This document shows positions 1 through 6,267 of a DNA stretch of 8,323 nucleotides, piece by piece (positions within the stretch are counted from its first letter, which is position 1; every line of letters starts with the position of its first letter). The translations under genes and the position numbers were made by a program. Under the pieces are notes generated by a model. That model was not told the origin of the DNA and searched no databases. It saw nothing but the letters and a program-made list of their open reading frames with translations. The DNA comes from UBA1774 sp045223835 (GTDB lineage: Bacteria; Bacillota; Clostridia; Oscillospirales; Oscillospiraceae): the NCBI GenBank assembly GCA_045223835.1, contig JBGUZS010000129.1:1-8323 (forward strand), in the 5' to 3' direction.

Positions 1-30
1 GTGTGCGCGGGCCTTTTGCCCCGCGCACAC
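1..30 (+). promoter_or_regulatory. GC-rich leader hairpin upstream of infC
   Basis: Bases 1-11 and 20-30 form a perfect 11-bp inverted repeat (arm GTGTGCGCGGG) around an 8-nt loop. It ends 6 nt before the infC Shine-Dalgarno. In Firmicutes the infC-rpmI-rplT operon carries a leader bound by L20 that controls a terminator hairpin upstream of infC, so this stem may be the last part of such a leader. The following TGATTTGG is a poor U-tract, so a plain terminator is not well supported. The leader is cut by the window edge and the L20-binding fold cannot be judged. Confidence 0.5.
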
Positions 31-36
31 TGATTT

Positions 37-50
37 GGAGGTGTTTGAGC

Positions 51-53
<3 letters not shown>
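37..53 (+). promoter_or_regulatory. infC Shine-Dalgarno and AUC start codon
   Basis: GGAGGTG (37-43) lies 7 nt before ATC at 51-53, the ideal distance, and the reading frame matches the conserved IF-3 N-terminus (ISNAAYQINEEIRDKEIRLI). The only nearby conventional start in frame, TTG at 45, is 1 nt from the Shine-Dalgarno and too close. GTG at 3 lies inside the leader hairpin. IF-3 genes are known to start with rare codons (AUU in E. coli) that IF-3 itself discriminates against, which gives negative feedback. Confidence 0.75.
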
Positions 54-569
<516 letters not shown>

Positions 570-609
570 CCTGATCCAGCAATGTAATCATACGGAAGGA
601 GAAGCTACC

Positions 610-807
610 ATGCCCAAGCTGAAGAGCCACAGCGGCGCAAAGAAAAGATTCAACCTGACCAAAACCGGTAAGGTTAAGCGCGCACACGCCTTTAAGAGCC
701 ATATCCTCACCAAGAAGGTCACCAAGCGCAAGAGAGGCCTGCGCCACGGAACCTATGCGGACGTCACCAACGTGGCGGCGATCCGGCAGATGATCCCCTA
801 CAAATAA
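610..807 (+). CDS. rpmI: 50S ribosomal protein L35
   Basis: L35 is a small basic protein of the large ribosomal subunit. The 65-residue product has the normal length and the conserved start MPKLKSHSGAKKRF, followed by a Lys/Arg-rich body (KKVTKRKRGLRH, about 40-51) that buries into 23S rRNA. It ends with IRQMIPYK. AAGGAG at 596-601 lies 8 nt before the ATG. It sits between infC and rplT with about 40-nt gaps on each side, the standard order in bacteria, and is expected to be co-transcribed and controlled with L20. No promoter or terminator was seen in the gaps. Confidence 0.98.
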   Translation: MPKLKSHSGAKKRFNLTKTGKVKRAHAFKSHILTKKVTKRKRGLRHGTYADVTNVAAIRQMIPYK

Positions 808-847
808 ACCAAACAACAATTACTGCTTCATATAGGAGGAACAGGAA

Positions 848-1201
848 ATGGCCAGAATCAAAGGCGCTCTCATGACGCGCAAAAGAAGAAAGAAGATCCT
901 CGGCTTCGCCAAGGGTTATTGGGGCAGCAAGTCCAAGCACTTTAAGATGGCTAACCAGGCCGTCATGAAGTCCGGGAACTATGCCTATATCGGCAGAAAG
1001 CAGAAGAAGCGTGATTTCCGCAGCCTGTGGATCACCCGCATCAGCGCCGCCTGCAAGCTGAACGGGATGAACTATTCCACCTTCATGCATGGTCTGAAGC
1101 TCGCCGGCATCGAAATGAACCGGAAGATGCTCTCCGAGATCGCCATCCACGATCCCGCCGCCTTCACCGCCCTGACGGAGAAGGCCAAGGCCGCCCGGTA
1201 A
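848..1201 (+). CDS. rplT: 50S ribosomal protein L20
   Basis: L20 is an early 23S rRNA-binding assembly protein of the large subunit, and in many bacteria it represses its own operon. The 117-residue product matches the family length. It begins MARIKGALMTRKRRKKIL, the basic extended N-terminal helix, and continues with the conserved AKGYWGSKSKHFKMANQAVMKSGNYAYIGRKQKKRDFR block. The globular RNA-binding domain (about 60-117) includes LWITRISAACKLNGMNYSTFMHGL. AGGAGG at 834-839 lies 8 nt before the ATG. It is the last gene of the operon and is followed within 20 nt by a strong terminator. Confidence 0.98.
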   Translation: MARIKGALMTRKRRKKILGFAKGYWGSKSKHFKMANQAVMKSGNYAYIGRKQKKRDFRSLWITRISAACKLNGMNYSTFMHGLKLAGIEMNRKMLSEIAIHDPAAFTALTEKAKAAR

Positions 1202-1217
1202 ACCGAAAAACAAGCTT

Positions 1218-1260
1218 CGAGGCTGTCCTCCCTCTTTGGGAAGACAGCCTCGTATTTTCT
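1218..1260 (+). terminator. Intrinsic terminator of infC-rpmI-rplT, possibly bidirectional
   Basis: Bases 1218-1227 and 1243-1252 form a perfect 10-bp stem (CGAGGCTGTC). Four more inner pairs (1229-1232 with 1238-1241) lie beyond one mismatch, and the loop is TCTTT. The downstream side reads TATTTTCTTGCTTC. On the minus strand the stem is followed by AAGCTTGTTTTT, so it can also stop transcription of the converging hydrolase gene that ends at 1288. Confidence 0.88.
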
Positions 1261-1287
1261 TGCTTCCTTGGGATTCAAGCCGTTTCC

Positions 1288-1818
1288 TTACCGCTGTTTC
1301 CGGATCAATGCGGCGGCCTCGTCCAAGGAGACGCATTCCGCGAACAGCTCCGGCCACACTTCGTTGAAGTAATATTCGCAGGTCGTTTTTCCTGTCATAT
1401 AGGGATTGTCAAAGGTGGAGTTCGTTCCTTCCGGAACAATGACGCGATATCCCCTTTCAAACGCGGATTTCACGGTAGCGTCGATGCAGAAATTCGTCTG
1501 CAGACCGACGATCATCAGGGTATCGTCCTTCGCTTCTTCCAGGTAGGCGGTGAAATCCCTGTTCCCGAAGCAGCTGTTGATTCTTTTGACGAACACTTTC
1601 TCTCCTTTGTGCGGCGCAACCTCGTCCGCGATCTCAAAGGCTTCATCGCCGACGGAAAATCCTGTGCCGGAACCGGCATCGTGCTGGACATAGATGACTT
1701 CGACTCGGTTCTCCCTGGCTTCCCGGATGATGTTCGTGATATTCTCGACCAGACCGTAAAAATTATAGAGTTCGTCGTCCATGAGCGCTTTCTGCATATC
1801 GATCACAATCAATTTCAT
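1288..1818 (-). CDS. Isochorismatase-family cysteine hydrolase
   Basis: A cytoplasmic alpha/beta hydrolase of the isochorismatase/nicotinamidase superfamily, 176 residues. It opens with MKLIVIDMQKALM, where Asp7 is the first catalytic residue. Lys78 in FVKRINSCF is the second, and Cys111 in LQTNFCIDATVKSAF is the nucleophile. The VGLQTNFCIDATVKSAFERGYRVIV block is typical of the family. Members hydrolyse amides such as nicotinamide or act on N-carbamoyl compounds; the substrate cannot be read here. A longer frame begins at 1866, but the ATG at 1818 fits the family start and has AAGGAG at 1828-1833 with a 9-nt spacer. A possible weak promoter is TTGCGA (1875-1880) and CAGAAT (1852-1857), 17 nt apart on the minus strand. 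The gene stands alone, converges on the rplT operon, and appears less GC-rich in its codons than its neighbours, so it may have been acquired. Confidence 0.93.
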   Translation of the reverse strand: MKLIVIDMQKALMDDELYNFYGLVENITNIIREARENRVEVIYVQHDAGSGTGFSVGDEAFEIADEVAPHKGEKVFVKRINSCFGNRDFTAYLEEAKDDTLMIVGLQTNFCIDATVKSAFERGYRVIVPEGTNSTFDNPYMTGKTTCEYYFNEVWPELFAECVSLDEAAALIRKQR

Positions 1819-1969
1819 ATCCACAGGCTCCTTATTCCGTCGGTTTCCCGCATTCTGCAGCTCCACGGGTATTTTCGCAAAAAATAGGCTTTACTGAGCA
1901 TACTCTACCACACGTCGTCTTTCCAGGCAAGGCCCATGGGCATTTCCGCAAAGGATAACCGGCCTGCGC

Positions 1970-1998
1970 TTGCGGTACAGGCAAAATCATGGTATACT
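1970..1998 (+). promoter_or_regulatory. Sigma-A promoter with extended -10
   Basis: TTGCGG at 1970-1975 and TATACT at 1993-1998 are separated by 17 nt. TGG immediately before the -10 box gives an extended -10 (TGn). Transcription would begin near 2005, about 30 nt before the possible CTG start at 2035. A CCGCAA at 1946-1951 is the inverse of the -35 sequence and could be half of an operator, but this is weak. Confidence 0.7.
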
Positions 1999-2021
1999 TA
2001 AAAGGTATAAATCAGGTGGAC

Positions 2022-2037
2022 GGAGGACACGGTTCTG
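2022..2037 (+). promoter_or_regulatory. Shine-Dalgarno with possible CTG start
   Basis: GGAGG at 2022-2026 is followed 8 nt later by CTG at 2035-2037, in frame with the membrane protein annotated from 2125. The frame is open from 2011 (a TAA precedes it at 2008) and contains no ATG, GTG or TTG before 2125. The added 30 residues end in KEKIVRRRRLRL, a basic cluster just before the first membrane helix, as the positive-inside rule would predict. A CTG start is rare but permitted in bacteria. Confidence 0.45.
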
Positions 2038-2124
2038 GATCGGAATGAGTGGAATCCCGAGTCCCTGCAGGAGACTCCGGAGGAGAGGAAAGAGAAGATC
2101 GTTCGGCGGAGAAGGCTGCGCCTT

Positions 2125-3159
2125 GTGGGCATTCTGGCCTTCGTTCTGCTGAACGGTATTGTGTTGTTCTTTTCTGCCCGGGCGGATTTTGCCAAGAAGG
2201 ATCTGGGCCTCTCCTTCGATCTTTTCAGTCCCCGCAATCTGTTCAGCTTCGCCTGCGCCGTGGGCTGCGTCGCCCTGGCGTTGTTCGCGGAGACCTGCAA
2301 ATATCTGAAAATGATGCGGCAGCTGGGGGAGCGCGTTTCTCCCCGTACCGCCTTCGAAACGGTGGTCCTGGGCAGATACTACGATTGTATCACCCCCTCC
2401 GGTGCGGGGGGACAGCCCTTCCAGATCTACCATCTTCATTCCTCCGGGTATACCGGCGGCACCAAGTCCGCCATGCCTCTGGCCGCCTTCATCACCACCC
2501 AGTATGCCTTTGTGCTCCTGGCCCTGGTGCTGTTCATCTTGAATAACGATACCGCCGAGGTGGTGGGGATCCGGATCGCCGCCTATGTGGGCCTTATCGC
2601 CTATTCCGCCGTTCCCACTATGGTCGCCCTGACGGCGATCTCCCCCGCCCTGTCCGGGCGGATCGTGGGCTTCTTCGTGCGCATCGGGGCGAGGCTCCGG
2701 CTGGTGAAGGATCCCCAGAAAACCATCCGCAAGGTGGAAGGGGCCCTGCAGCGGTATTCCGGCAGTCTGCGGATCATCGCCGCCAACCGGTCCCTGCTCC
2801 TCGCCCTCTTCGCCCTCTCCCTGGTCTACCAGATCTCCATCTGCTCCATCCCCTACTTCACCGTGCGCATCTTCGGGGGCAAGCTGGGCTATCTGCAGTC
2901 CCTCACCATGTGCCTGTATGTTTACGCCTCCGTCACCATCGTCCCCACTCCGGGGAACGCCGGGGCCGCCGAGGGATCCTTCTACCTGCTCTTTGACCAG
3001 CTGGATACCTCCGGCGTCTTTTGGGCCATGCTCATCTGGCGGTTTTTGTGCTACTACCTCTTCATCCTCCTGGGCCTGGGGATCTACGGATACCGGGCTG
3101 TCGAGCGGAAGCGAAGGAAGAGATCCAAAACCGGAGAATCCGACAGGGACGGCGGCTGA
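2125..3159 (+). CDS. Flippase-like membrane protein (LPG synthase TM domain, YbhN type)
   Basis: A 344-residue multi-pass inner-membrane protein of the lysylphosphatidylglycerol-synthase transmembrane family, the flippase half of MprF, without the cytoplasmic synthetase half. The family landmarks are visible: RYYDCITPSGAGGQPFQIYHL (about residues 83-103), matching the conserved P-S-G-x-G-G region, and VTIVPTPGNAGAAEGSFYLLF (about 270-290). At least seven hydrophobic stretches occur, beginning with GILAFVLLNGIVLFF. The basic C-terminal tail AVERKRRKRSK is probably cytoplasmic. Members are thought to move lipids across the membrane, but the substrate here is unknown. The GTG start has GGAGAAGG 9 nt upstream, but it would place the first helix at residue 2 with no basic flank. 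A CTG start at 2035 would give 374 residues and restores a basic N-terminus. It has its own extended -10 promoter and its own terminator. Confidence 0.9.
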   Translation: MGILAFVLLNGIVLFFSARADFAKKDLGLSFDLFSPRNLFSFACAVGCVALALFAETCKYLKMMRQLGERVSPRTAFETVVLGRYYDCITPSGAGGQPFQIYHLHSSGYTGGTKSAMPLAAFITTQYAFVLLALVLFILNNDTAEVVGIRIAAYVGLIAYSAVPTMVALTAISPALSGRIVGFFVRIGARLRLVKDPQKTIRKVEGALQRYSGSLRIIAANRSLLLALFALSLVYQISICSIPYFTVRIFGGKLGYLQSLTMCLYVYASVTIVPTPGNAGAAEGSFYLLFDQLDTSGVFWAMLIWRFLCYYLFILLGLGIYGYRAVERKRRKRSKTGESDRDGG

Positions 3160-3182
3160 ACGGCGCTCCGTCCCTGTTTTTC
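3143..3182 (+). terminator. Intrinsic terminator overlapping a stop codon
   Basis: ACAGGGACGG (3143-3152) pairs perfectly with CCGTCCCTGT (3168-3177), followed by five T residues (3177-3181). The 15-nt loop contains the TGA stop of the membrane-protein gene, so the hairpin begins inside the coding region. It would separate that gene from the reductase that starts at 3228, or act as a partial attenuator if transcription reads through. Confidence 0.8.
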
Positions 3183-3194
3183 GGCAAAAAACGT

Positions 3195-3211
3195 GGATGA
3201 CCCGGTCATCC
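3195..3211 (+). repeat. 17-bp palindrome between terminator and reductase
   Basis: GGATGACC (3195-3202) and GGTCATCC (3204-3211) are perfect inverted halves around a single C. As RNA it forms a 7-bp stem with a CCG loop just before the AAAGGA ribosome binding site (3214-3219). It could be an operator or an mRNA stem affecting translation. No clear promoter is visible in the 45 nt between the terminator and the ATG. Confidence 0.4.
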
Positions 3212-3227
3212 GGAAAGGAAGATCGAT

Positions 3228-4370
3228 ATGAACTACAGAAAACTGGGAAAGACCGGCCTGCTGGTCAGCGAGATCGGCCTGGGGGGCGAATGGCTGGAAC
3301 GGCATGACGCCCGGGAGTGCGCCGCCGTGATCTCCCGGGCCCGGGAGGCGGGGATCAATATTCTGGATTGCTGGATGTCGGAGCCCAATGTGCGGACGAA
3401 CATCGGCAAAGCCATTGCCGGGGACCGGGAGCGCTGGATCATCCAGGGGCATATCGGCTCCACCTGGCAGGATGGCCAGTATGTCCGCACCCGGGACCCG
3501 GAGAAGTGCCGGGAGGCCTTTCAGGACCTGCTGGACCGCCTGGGCACGGAGTACATCGACCTGGGCATGATCCACTATGTGGACGAAGCGAAGGATTGGG
3601 AAGCCCTGGCCGGCAGCCCCTATCTGGACTATGTGCGGGAGCTGAAGGCAGCGGGCAGGATCCGGCATATCGGCCTTTCCACCCATAATCCCCTGATCGC
3701 CAGGCGGGCGGCGGAGAGCGGCCTTGTGGAGATGCTCCTGTTCAGCGTGAATCCCGCCTTCGACCTCATGCCCCCCACGGAGAACATCGATCATTACTTC
3801 GCCCCGGAGTATGACCCGGACCTGTCGGGCATCGATCCCGTGCGGGCGGAGCTCTACCGCCTGTGCGAGGAGCGGGAGATCGGGATCACCGTCATGAAGG
3901 GCTATGCCGGCGGGCGGCTCTTCGATGCGGAGCGCTCCCCCTTCGGCGTCGCCCTCACCCCCGTCCAGTGTCTCCATTATTGTCTGACCCGGCCGGGCAT
4001 CTGCTCCGTCATGGTGGGGTTTGACACCCCGGAGCAGGTGGACGCCGCCGCAGCCTACGAAACCGCCTCCCAGGAGGAAAAGGACTACGCCCGGATCCTG
4101 GCAAGCGCCCCCCGGCACAGCTTTCACGGCGAATGCACCTACTGCGGCCACTGCAAGCCCTGCCCCATGGATATCGACATTGCCATGGTAAACAAGCTCT
4201 ATGACCTGGCGGTGATGCAGCCGTCGGTCCCCGCCTCCGTGCGGGAGCACTACCTGGCCCTGGAGACCCGGGCGGACGCCTGCATCGGCTGCCGGGGCTG
4301 CGAGGAACGCTGTCCCTTCGGCGTACCGGTGGCGGAGCGGATGGAAAAGGCCGCCGCCCTCTTCGCGTAA
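3228..4370 (+). CDS. Aldo/keto reductase with C-terminal 2x[4Fe-4S] ferredoxin domain
   Basis: A 380-residue cytoplasmic oxidoreductase. Residues about 1-295 form an aldo/keto reductase barrel, opening with MNYRKLGKTGLLVSEIGLGG and containing DYVRELKAAGRIRHIGLSTHN (134-154) and TPVQCLHYCLTRPGICSVMVG near the nucleotide-binding end. Residues 303-313 (C-x2-C-x2-C-x2-C-P) and 352-363 (C-x2-C-x2-C-x3-C-P) form two cluster-binding motifs, suggesting electron transfer with ferredoxin or flavodoxin. The catalytic set is unusual: Asp47 and His116 are kept, but the usual Tyr is absent from DCWMSEPNVRTNIG, and the usual Lys is His75 in QGHIGSTW. Catalysis therefore may differ from normal NADPH-dependent carbonyl reduction. 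AAAGGA at 3214-3219 lies 8 nt before the ATG. The dehydrogenase begins 6 nt downstream, indicating an operon. Substrate unknown. Confidence 0.93.
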   Translation: MNYRKLGKTGLLVSEIGLGGEWLERHDARECAAVISRAREAGINILDCWMSEPNVRTNIGKAIAGDRERWIIQGHIGSTWQDGQYVRTRDPEKCREAFQDLLDRLGTEYIDLGMIHYVDEAKDWEALAGSPYLDYVRELKAAGRIRHIGLSTHNPLIARRAAESGLVEMLLFSVNPAFDLMPPTENIDHYFAPEYDPDLSGIDPVRAELYRLCEEREIGITVMKGYAGGRLFDAERSPFGVALTPVQCLHYCLTRPGICSVMVGFDTPEQVDAAAAYETASQEEKDYARILASAPRHSFHGECTYCGHCKPCPMDIDIAMVNKLYDLAVMQPSVPASVREHYLALETRADACIGCRGCEERCPFGVPVAERMEKAAALFA

Positions 4371-4376
4371 GCCGGG

Positions 4377-5171
4377 ATGGGCAATTATCTCATCACCGGC
4401 GCTGCCGGCGGCATGGGCTCGGCCCTGTGCCGAAAGCTGACGGAGGCCGGCGACCGGGTATGGGGACTGGATATCGCGGAAGCCGGAGAGGCCTGCCCCT
4501 GGACCATGATCCGGGCGGATCTCACCTCCATGGAGGAGCTGGAAGCCGCTCTGGACCGGGTCCGGCGGGAGGCCGGCGCCCTGGATGGGATCGTCCATAT
4601 GGCGGGGATCTATGATCTGGACTCCCTGGCGGAGATCCCGGAGGAGCGATTCCTCCGGGATTTCGACGTGAACGTATTCGCCGCCTACCGGGTGAACAGG
4701 CTCTTTCTCCCCCTGCTCCGTCCAGGCAGCCGCATCCTCCTGGTCACCAGCGAGCTGGCTCCCCTTGATCCCCTTCCCTTTACGGGGATCTATGCCGTCA
4801 CCAAGGCCGCGCTGGATAAATACGCCCTGGCCCTGGGGATGGAGCTGCAGCTCCTGGGGCACCGGGTCATCCTTATCCGCCCCGGGGCGGTGGAGACGCC
4901 CCTCCTGCCGGAATCCCTCCGGCGGCTGGAGCAGTTCTGCGCCGGGACGAAGCTCTATCCCCTCCCGGGAGAGCGCTTCCGCAGGATCGTGGAGCGGACG
5001 GAATCCCGGAGCATTTCCCCGGAAATGCTGGCCCGGGTCGCCCGGAAAGCCCTGAGGGCGAAGCGTCCCCGGCTCACCTATTCCGTGAACCGGAACCCCC
5101 TCCTGCTTCTCCTCTCCGCTCTCCCCCTGCGCCTCCAGCTGTGGATCATCAAAAGGATACTCACGAAGTAA
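4377..5171 (+). CDS. Short-chain dehydrogenase/reductase (SDR) with hydrophobic C-terminal tail
   Basis: A 264-residue classical SDR, normal length. The nucleotide-binding motif TGAAGGMG is at 7-14, HMAG at 74-77 stands for the usual NNAG, Asn99 lies in DVNVF, Ser125 in VTSE, and the active-site pair Tyr139/Lys143 lies in YAVTK. RPGAVETP (168-175) is the typical PG motif after the active site. The N-terminal Asp32 after the second strand (WGLDIAEA) suggests NAD rather than NADP. The tail NPLLLLLSALPLRLQLWIIKRIL (240-262) is hydrophobic and basic and may bind membranes. No clear ribosome binding site is visible and the stop of the reductase is 6 nt upstream, so translational coupling is likely. 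It probably works with the ferredoxin-fused reductase as a two-step redox pair on the same unknown compound. Confidence 0.93.
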   Translation: MGNYLITGAAGGMGSALCRKLTEAGDRVWGLDIAEAGEACPWTMIRADLTSMEELEAALDRVRREAGALDGIVHMAGIYDLDSLAEIPEERFLRDFDVNVFAAYRVNRLFLPLLRPGSRILLVTSELAPLDPLPFTGIYAVTKAALDKYALALGMELQLLGHRVILIRPGAVETPLLPESLRRLEQFCAGTKLYPLPGERFRRIVERTESRSISPEMLARVARKALRAKRPRLTYSVNRNPLLLLLSALPLRLQLWIIKRILTK

Positions 5172-5174
5172 GGA

Positions 5175-5215
5175 ACAGCCGCCGGTTTCCCGGCGGCTGT
5201 ACATTCATTTTTTGA
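5175..5215 (+). terminator. Intrinsic terminator after the SDR gene
   Basis: ACAGCCGCCGG (5175-5185) pairs perfectly over 11 bp with 5190-5200 around a TTTC loop. The tail ACATTCATTTTTT (5201-5213) contains a run of T. It begins 4 nt after the SDR stop. It also lies beyond the converging cupin gene that ends at 5205, but its minus-strand T-tract is weak. Confidence 0.8.
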
Positions 5216-6191
5216 AGCTGTCCCACTCCAGCTGCAGGCAGCGCTGGCAGGTGTTGCAGTGCTTCCCCGGCTCCAGGATGCAGTCGATCATGCCGTTGTA
5301 ATAGATGGGCTTGTCCCCGTCCGGCATACGGTAGATGCCGCCGAAATTCCCCTGCTGCAGCACCACCTGAAAAAAGAAGGGCTTATCCACCCGCATGAAA
5401 TCCAGGGGGCAGTGCCAGGTCCCGGCGGGAATGCGGATGATGGTGGGCCGGTCCACGCTGAAGGTCTCCGCCTCCTCCCCGATCCCCAGGGTCATCTCGA
5501 TATGCACGTCCATATCGAAGGGGCTGTCCGGCGCGCCCATAAAGGCCAGGTATTCATCGTGGTCATGCTTATGGGGGAAGGGGTCGATGCGCACCGCCTG
5601 TTTTGTAAAGCCGCCACCCAGATAGGCCTTGGCCCCGGGGATCTGACAGGCGCCCCGGATGCCCACGCCCTCAGTTTCCGTATTTTCGTGGAACTCCTGG
5701 CCGAAGTAGCCCTTCGCCCGCTCCGCCACATTGAAGAACACCAGGCTTTCGAACCTCCGGGCGGGATTCCCCGCGCCCTGTACCGGCGCGCCTTCCGCCG
5801 TTTCCACCGGCACGGCGGCATCCTGCATGCGCATATCCTGGTAGAATACGGGCTTGCCCACCCGCCGGAAGTCTACACAGCCGCGCCACACCCCTGCGGG
5901 GATGCGGACGGTGGCGGGACGGTCGATGAGGTAAACCTCCGCCTCCTCCCCGATCCCCAGGGTGACCAGGATCTCCGCGTCAAAATCCCTGGCGTTCATG
6001 GTCTCCGCTCCGAAGACCAGGTATTCGTCCGCCGTCTGGCGGCGGTAGCCCGGATCCCGGACCTGGGGCTCCTTCACCAGCTCATAGCCGGTGGTAAATT
6101 CGCTGTCCGCCAACTGGGCCTTTCCCAGGAAAGCAGGCCGCCCGTCCTCCGGCCGGAAGCGGTAGACCAGGGTATCCTCCAATTTTCCCAT
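5205..6191 (-). CDS. Two-domain cupin-fold protein, internal duplication
   Basis: A 328-residue protein with no signal peptide. Residues 55-123 and 212-280 are two 69-residue copies at a constant offset of 157 with no gaps, sharing DEYL, TLGIGEEAE (77-85 and 234-242), DRP, RIPAG and DF. The second copy has PHKHDHDEYL (206-215) and GTWH (257-260), so His207, His209, His211, Glu213 and His260 can make a cupin metal site. In the first copy the same positions are Arg50, Gln52, Ala54 and Arg103; only Glu56 remains, so it looks inactive and structural. The tail holds HCNTCQRC (311-318), a C-x2-C-x2-C motif that may bind metal or a cluster. AAAGGAG (6198-6204) is 6 nt before the ATG. It lies downstream of a terminator that ends the solute-binding protein gene, so it may rely on readthrough. 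Function unknown; the cupin fold is an inference from the pattern. Confidence 0.75.
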   Translation of the reverse strand: MGKLEDTLVYRFRPEDGRPAFLGKAQLADSEFTTGYELVKEPQVRDPGYRRQTADEYLVFGAETMNARDFDAEILVTLGIGEEAEVYLIDRPATVRIPAGVWRGCVDFRRVGKPVFYQDMRMQDAAVPVETAEGAPVQGAGNPARRFESLVFFNVAERAKGYFGQEFHENTETEGVGIRGACQIPGAKAYLGGGFTKQAVRIDPFPHKHDHDEYLAFMGAPDSPFDMDVHIEMTLGIGEEAETFSVDRPTIIRIPAGTWHCPLDFMRVDKPFFFQVVLQQGNFGGIYRMPDGDKPIYYNGMIDCILEPGKHCNTCQRCLQLEWDSFKK

Positions 6192-6207
6192 CGTTTGCTC
6201 CTTTCTG

Positions 6208-6240
6208 AAAAGCCGCCTGGGAGCTGGGCTCTCAGGCGGC
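6208..6240 (-). terminator. Terminator between the solute-binding protein and cupin genes
   Basis: GCCGCCTG (6212-6219) pairs with CAGGCGGC (6233-6240), extended by a G-U pair and GAGC/GCTC (6221-6224 with 6228-6231) to 13 bp with a TGG loop. On the minus strand the stem is followed by TTTTC (A run 6208-6211 on the plus strand). It comes 27 nt after the lipoprotein stop and ends just before the cupin Shine-Dalgarno. It may cut transcription between the two genes, or lower cupin expression. Confidence 0.78.
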
Positions 6241-6267
6241 CGTTCAACTGTGTCTGTTCAGAAAGCC

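Noticed and set aside
1819..1866. Upstream ATG at 1866 for the cysteine hydrolase
   Set aside because: It would add 16 residues unlike the family before MKLIVIDMQ, and the ATG at 1818 has a good Shine-Dalgarno.
1027..1887. Plus-strand open frame across the end of rplT and the hydrolase gene
   Set aside because: It runs through the rplT terminator and is antisense to a gene with an intact catalytic triad.
1989..2048. 19-codon frame starting at ATG 1989
   Set aside because: It begins inside the extended -10 element, upstream of the expected transcript start, so it would not be on the mRNA.
3084..5204. Long minus-strand open frame of 706 codons opposite the reductase and SDR genes
   Set aside because: Its translation is Pro/Gly/His/Arg-rich with no recognisable domain and mirrors two well-supported plus-strand genes. 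Long antisense frames are expected in GC-rich coding DNA.
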